NCBI GenBank assembly: GCA_001873665.1
Contig: MNZO01000016.1
Location: 1-12,711, forward strand
DNA from: Candidatus Shapirobacteria bacterium CG2_30_35_20
Lineage (GTDB): Bacteria; Patescibacteriota; Microgenomatia; UBA12405
Direction: 5' to 3'
Length of the DNA: 12,711 bases
Numbering within the stretch: the stretch's first letter is position 1; each line of letters opens with the position of its first letter. Shown one piece after another: positions 11,235-12,711 of the stretch. A program made the position numbers and the translations under genes. The notes under the pieces are model-generated. The model saw only the letters and a list, made by a program, of their open reading frames with translations, was not told the DNA's origin and made no database searches.

Positions 11235-12362
11235 CTCCCAAACCCTTTCCATTGTCCTTTCATTATTTTTAGCCTCTATTTCAATAGTTTTTGCATATTT
11301 ATTTTTATACTTGTTTGGTCGTTTCAAATATTCAATCAAAAAATCCTCAGCTTCTCCCAAACCCTCTTTTACCCAACCCAATTTCTTTTTCAAAATTAAA
11401 TCAATGTTGCCATCTTCCTGACCCCCTATATGAGTAATTGCCACAAATGGTTTTTGACACGCCACTACATCAAACAAAAAATTTGGACCTGCCTTACCAA
11501 AAACTATATCACATGAAGCCAATACTTCCCCCATATTCTCGATCCAACCATAATTTAAAATCCTTACCTTGTTATTAATATTAATTTTTTCAAATATTCT
11601 TTTGTATTGTTCCACCATTTTAAAAGCCAGCTTATCCGTCCCCGTATTAAATATAATGCTACATTTTTGCTTAATTAATAGTAATACAGGCAAAAACTTG
11701 GTAATCGCATTTGTTCCCAAACTTCCCCCACCCACAAACACTACCGATTCTCCCTCCTCAATTCCCATCTTCTGTTTTATTGGAAATTGTAGATTTGTTT
11801 TTTGGAAATTATACATTTCTTGCCTCGTCCACCATCCAGTTTTTATAATATTCTCTTTTGGTATTCCGTAATTTATTGCCTGTTTATAGGCTACATCATC
11901 ATAAACCAAATGTAAATCAGCTCCGTCCATAAACGACAATGAGTTGTTTGACCAGGGGTCAGCCACTATTGTCCACAATTTAAATTGTCCTCGAGTTTCC
12001 TCTTCCCATTTAGCCAGTGACTGTGAATGAAAAAAATACGATGAAATTATTAAGTCAGGTTTAATTTTGTTCACTATCTTTTTTAATTCAGGTAAATTAT
12101 TTTCCATCATCTCTAAAAAAGTTTTTTTGAATCTTTTGTTTTCCATCAATTTCAAGGAAATTCTATTTGATAATGAAAAAAAACGATAGGCAAAAATATA
12201 CAAATCATTTAGTATATCAATTGGTGCCTTAACTTCAGCATAACTTACCTCAATTTGATTGTCTTTCTCTTTTGTTTTTAAAAATCCATAAATAGCCTTA
12301 GCAATCGACCTATGTCCCCAAGGCATATCGTCAGTCAATACCAATATCCGTTTCTTTTTCAT
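11208..12362 (-). CDS. MGDG synthase-like glycosyltransferase (GT28 family)
   Basis: This 384-aa GT-B enzyme probably adds a sugar to diacylglycerol or a related membrane lipid at the inner face of the membrane. The N-terminal domain has VLTDDMPWGHRSIAKAI (the GHxxxAxAI region of MGDG synthases) and KPDLIISSYFFHS. The C-terminal GT28-like domain has FVGGGSLGTNA (about 211-219), SCDIVFGKAGPN (about 284-294) and HIGGQEDGN, matching the nucleotide-sugar site. The usual Pro-Gly of KPGG appears as AGPN. Residues 185-193 (NFQKTNLQF) are encoded by a 32-bp repeat also found near 10602, in the linker between domains. The ATG is 7 nt after TATAAT. The exact sugar and lipid cannot be read from sequence. 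Confidence 0.85.
   Translation of the reverse strand: MKKKRILVLTDDMPWGHRSIAKAIYGFLKTKEKDNQIEVSYAEVKAPIDILNDLYIFAYRFFSLSNRISLKLMENKRFKKTFLEMMENNLPELKKIVNKIKPDLIISSYFFHSQSLAKWEEETRGQFKLWTIVADPWSNNSLSFMDGADLHLVYDDVAYKQAINYGIPKENIIKTGWWTRQEMYNFQKTNLQFPIKQKMGIEEGESVVFVGGGSLGTNAITKFLPVLLLIKQKCSIIFNTGTDKLAFKMVEQYKRIFEKININNKVRILNYGWIENMGEVLASCDIVFGKAGPNFLFDVVACQKPFVAITHIGGQEDGNIDLILKKKLGWVKEGLGEAEDFLIEYLKRPNKYKNKYAKTIEIEAKNNERTMERVWEKIKCPTKS
11780..11811. repeat. 32-bp dispersed repeat inside the glycosyltransferase gene
   Basis: This copy is identical to 10602-10633. It is read in frame on the minus strand as part of the linker between the two glycosyltransferase domains. Confidence 0.85.
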
Positions 12363-12369
12363 AATCTAT

Positions 12370-12399
12370 ATTATAACTTTAATTGATATAATCAGTCAT
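12370..12399 (-). promoter_or_regulatory. Promoter of the glycosyltransferase gene
   Basis: On the minus strand ATGACT (12399-12394), 18 nt and TATAAT (12375-12370) lie upstream, with the -10 ending 7 nt before the ATG at 12362. Confidence 0.6.
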
Positions 12400-12451
12400 A
12401 TTAATTTATTAATTTTATAAATTTGATATTTAAAATTGATTAAAAATTTTA

Positions 12452-12472
12452 CCTGCCTGCCAGCGAGGCAGG
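12452..12472. repeat. CCTGCCT/AGGCAGG hairpin repeat
   Basis: Perfect 7-bp GC-rich arms flank a 7-nt loop in otherwise very AT-rich DNA, followed by repeated TTAAAAA units. It lies between the glycosyltransferase promoter and the tRNA and is not followed by a clean T-run, so it is more likely a dispersed repeat than a terminator. Nothing else is seen in 12400-12504. Confidence 0.7.
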
Positions 12473-12504
12473 AATTAAAAATTAAAAATTTATTTTGATA
12501 TTTT

Positions 12505-12575
12505 GCCCTCCTAGCTCAATGGTCGAGCAGCGGTTTTGTAAACCGTCGATGCAAGTTCGATTCTCGCGGAGGGCT
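12505..12575 (+). tRNA. trnT: tRNA-Thr (anticodon TGT)
   Basis: The acceptor stem GCCCTCC (12505-12511) pairs with GGAGGGC (12568-12574). The D arm is GCTC/GAGC. The anticodon arm GCGGT/ACCGT carries loop TTTGTAA, giving anticodon TGT (reads ACA). The T arm has loop TTCGATT. Pairs G1-C72 and C2-G71 fit threonine identity. The discriminator is T at 12575, followed by an encoded CCA (12576-12578). Two oddities are an A-C mismatch in the T stem and C in place of the usual A at the end of the D loop. It is probably still a functional gene. Confidence 0.92.
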
Positions 12576-12642
12576 CCAAAATTAAACTTTCCAGTTTTCC
12601 GGTGTTAACCCCAAATAGAAATATCGGTATAAAACTTCGTCC

Positions 12643-12671
12643 TTGACAATCACCCCAACAAACTGTATCAT
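12643..12671 (+). promoter_or_regulatory. Promoter of the right-edge gene
   Basis: Perfect TTGACA (12643-12648), a 17-nt spacer and TATCAT (12666-12671) precede the ATG at 12678 by 6 nt. The stretch from the tRNA to here holds nothing else I can identify. Confidence 0.7.
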
Positions 12672-12677
12672 TTTACC

Positions 12678-12711
12678 ATGACTAAAAAAACACTAGAGGC
12701 AGATATAAATA
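12678..12711 (+). CDS. Start of an unidentified gene, cut by window edge
   Basis: Eleven codons are visible (MTKKTLEADIN) before the window ends. The start is supported only by the near-consensus promoter whose -10 ends 6 nt upstream, an arrangement seen repeatedly in this window. Too little sequence is present to suggest a product. Confidence 0.5.
   Translation, partial: MTKKTLEADIN

Noticed and set aside
10602..11811. CRISPR or attachment-site reading of the 32-bp repeat
   Set aside because: Only two copies exist and one is inside a conserved enzyme gene; no integrase or cas gene is nearby.
11569..11871. 100-codon plus-strand frame within the glycosyltransferase
   Set aside because: It is antisense to a well-supported enzyme gene with no promoter or domain; likewise the frames at 11187-11421, 10698-11019, 7912-8305 and 8853-9077.
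12452..12472. Terminator for a flanking gene
   Set aside because: The neighbouring genes point away from it or start after it, and no clean T-run follows on either strand.

Overview
The window looks like part of a small, AT-rich bacterial genome, most likely a Candidate Phyla Radiation (Patescibacteria) member. This is an inference from the very short intergenic gaps, the dense small membrane proteins of no known family, and the compact versions of housekeeping genes (def, fmt, rpmB). Low-complexity AT-rich and C-rich hairpin repeats also lie between genes. TGA and TAA both work as stops, so the code appears standard. No phylogenetic marker strong enough to name a lineage is present.

Left part (1-3080): a truncated ORF6N-domain gene runs off the left edge and carries two tandem palindromes inside its coding sequence. 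Next come repeat-rich DNA, a small unknown gene, a short promoter-hairpin-T-run unit that looks like a small RNA, then an NYN-domain nuclease gene behind def (peptide deformylase). fmt is transcribed divergently from def. def and fmt share a 19-bp gap holding one symmetric -10 box. A piece resembling the 3' end of def lies beyond the nuclease gene.

Middle part (3081-7544): a 25-residue lysine-rich protein gene has its own promoter, a strong Shine-Dalgarno sequence and a terminator. It is followed by a tandemly duplicated pair of tiny membrane proteins (A1-B1-C-A2-B2). Converging on this cluster is a minus-strand run of four membrane or membrane-anchored proteins without recognisable function.

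Right part (7545-12711): a DUF4143-type AAA+ ATPase gene is bounded by a perfect 28-bp direct repeat that coincides with the 3' end of rpmB. Then come a site-2 protease (divergent from rpmB), a RelB/YafQ-type toxin-antitoxin pair, a 45-residue basic protein gene, and an Rrf2/DUF1858 redox pair. A candidate ~165-nt structured RNA starts beside the Rrf2 operator. The window ends with an MGDG-synthase-like glycosyltransferase, tRNA-Thr(TGT) and the start of a further gene.

The most striking global signal is promoter placement. Twelve genes have a TATAAT-like hexamer ending 5-7 nt before the start codon, so transcription should begin at or next to the start codon (leaderless mRNA). Only the lysine-rich mini-gene shows a classic leader with a strong Shine-Dalgarno sequence. 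Other points of interest are the two 'passenger gene followed by a copy of the host gene's 3' end' arrangements (rpmB/ATPase and def/NYN) and the Rrf2-linked structured RNA.
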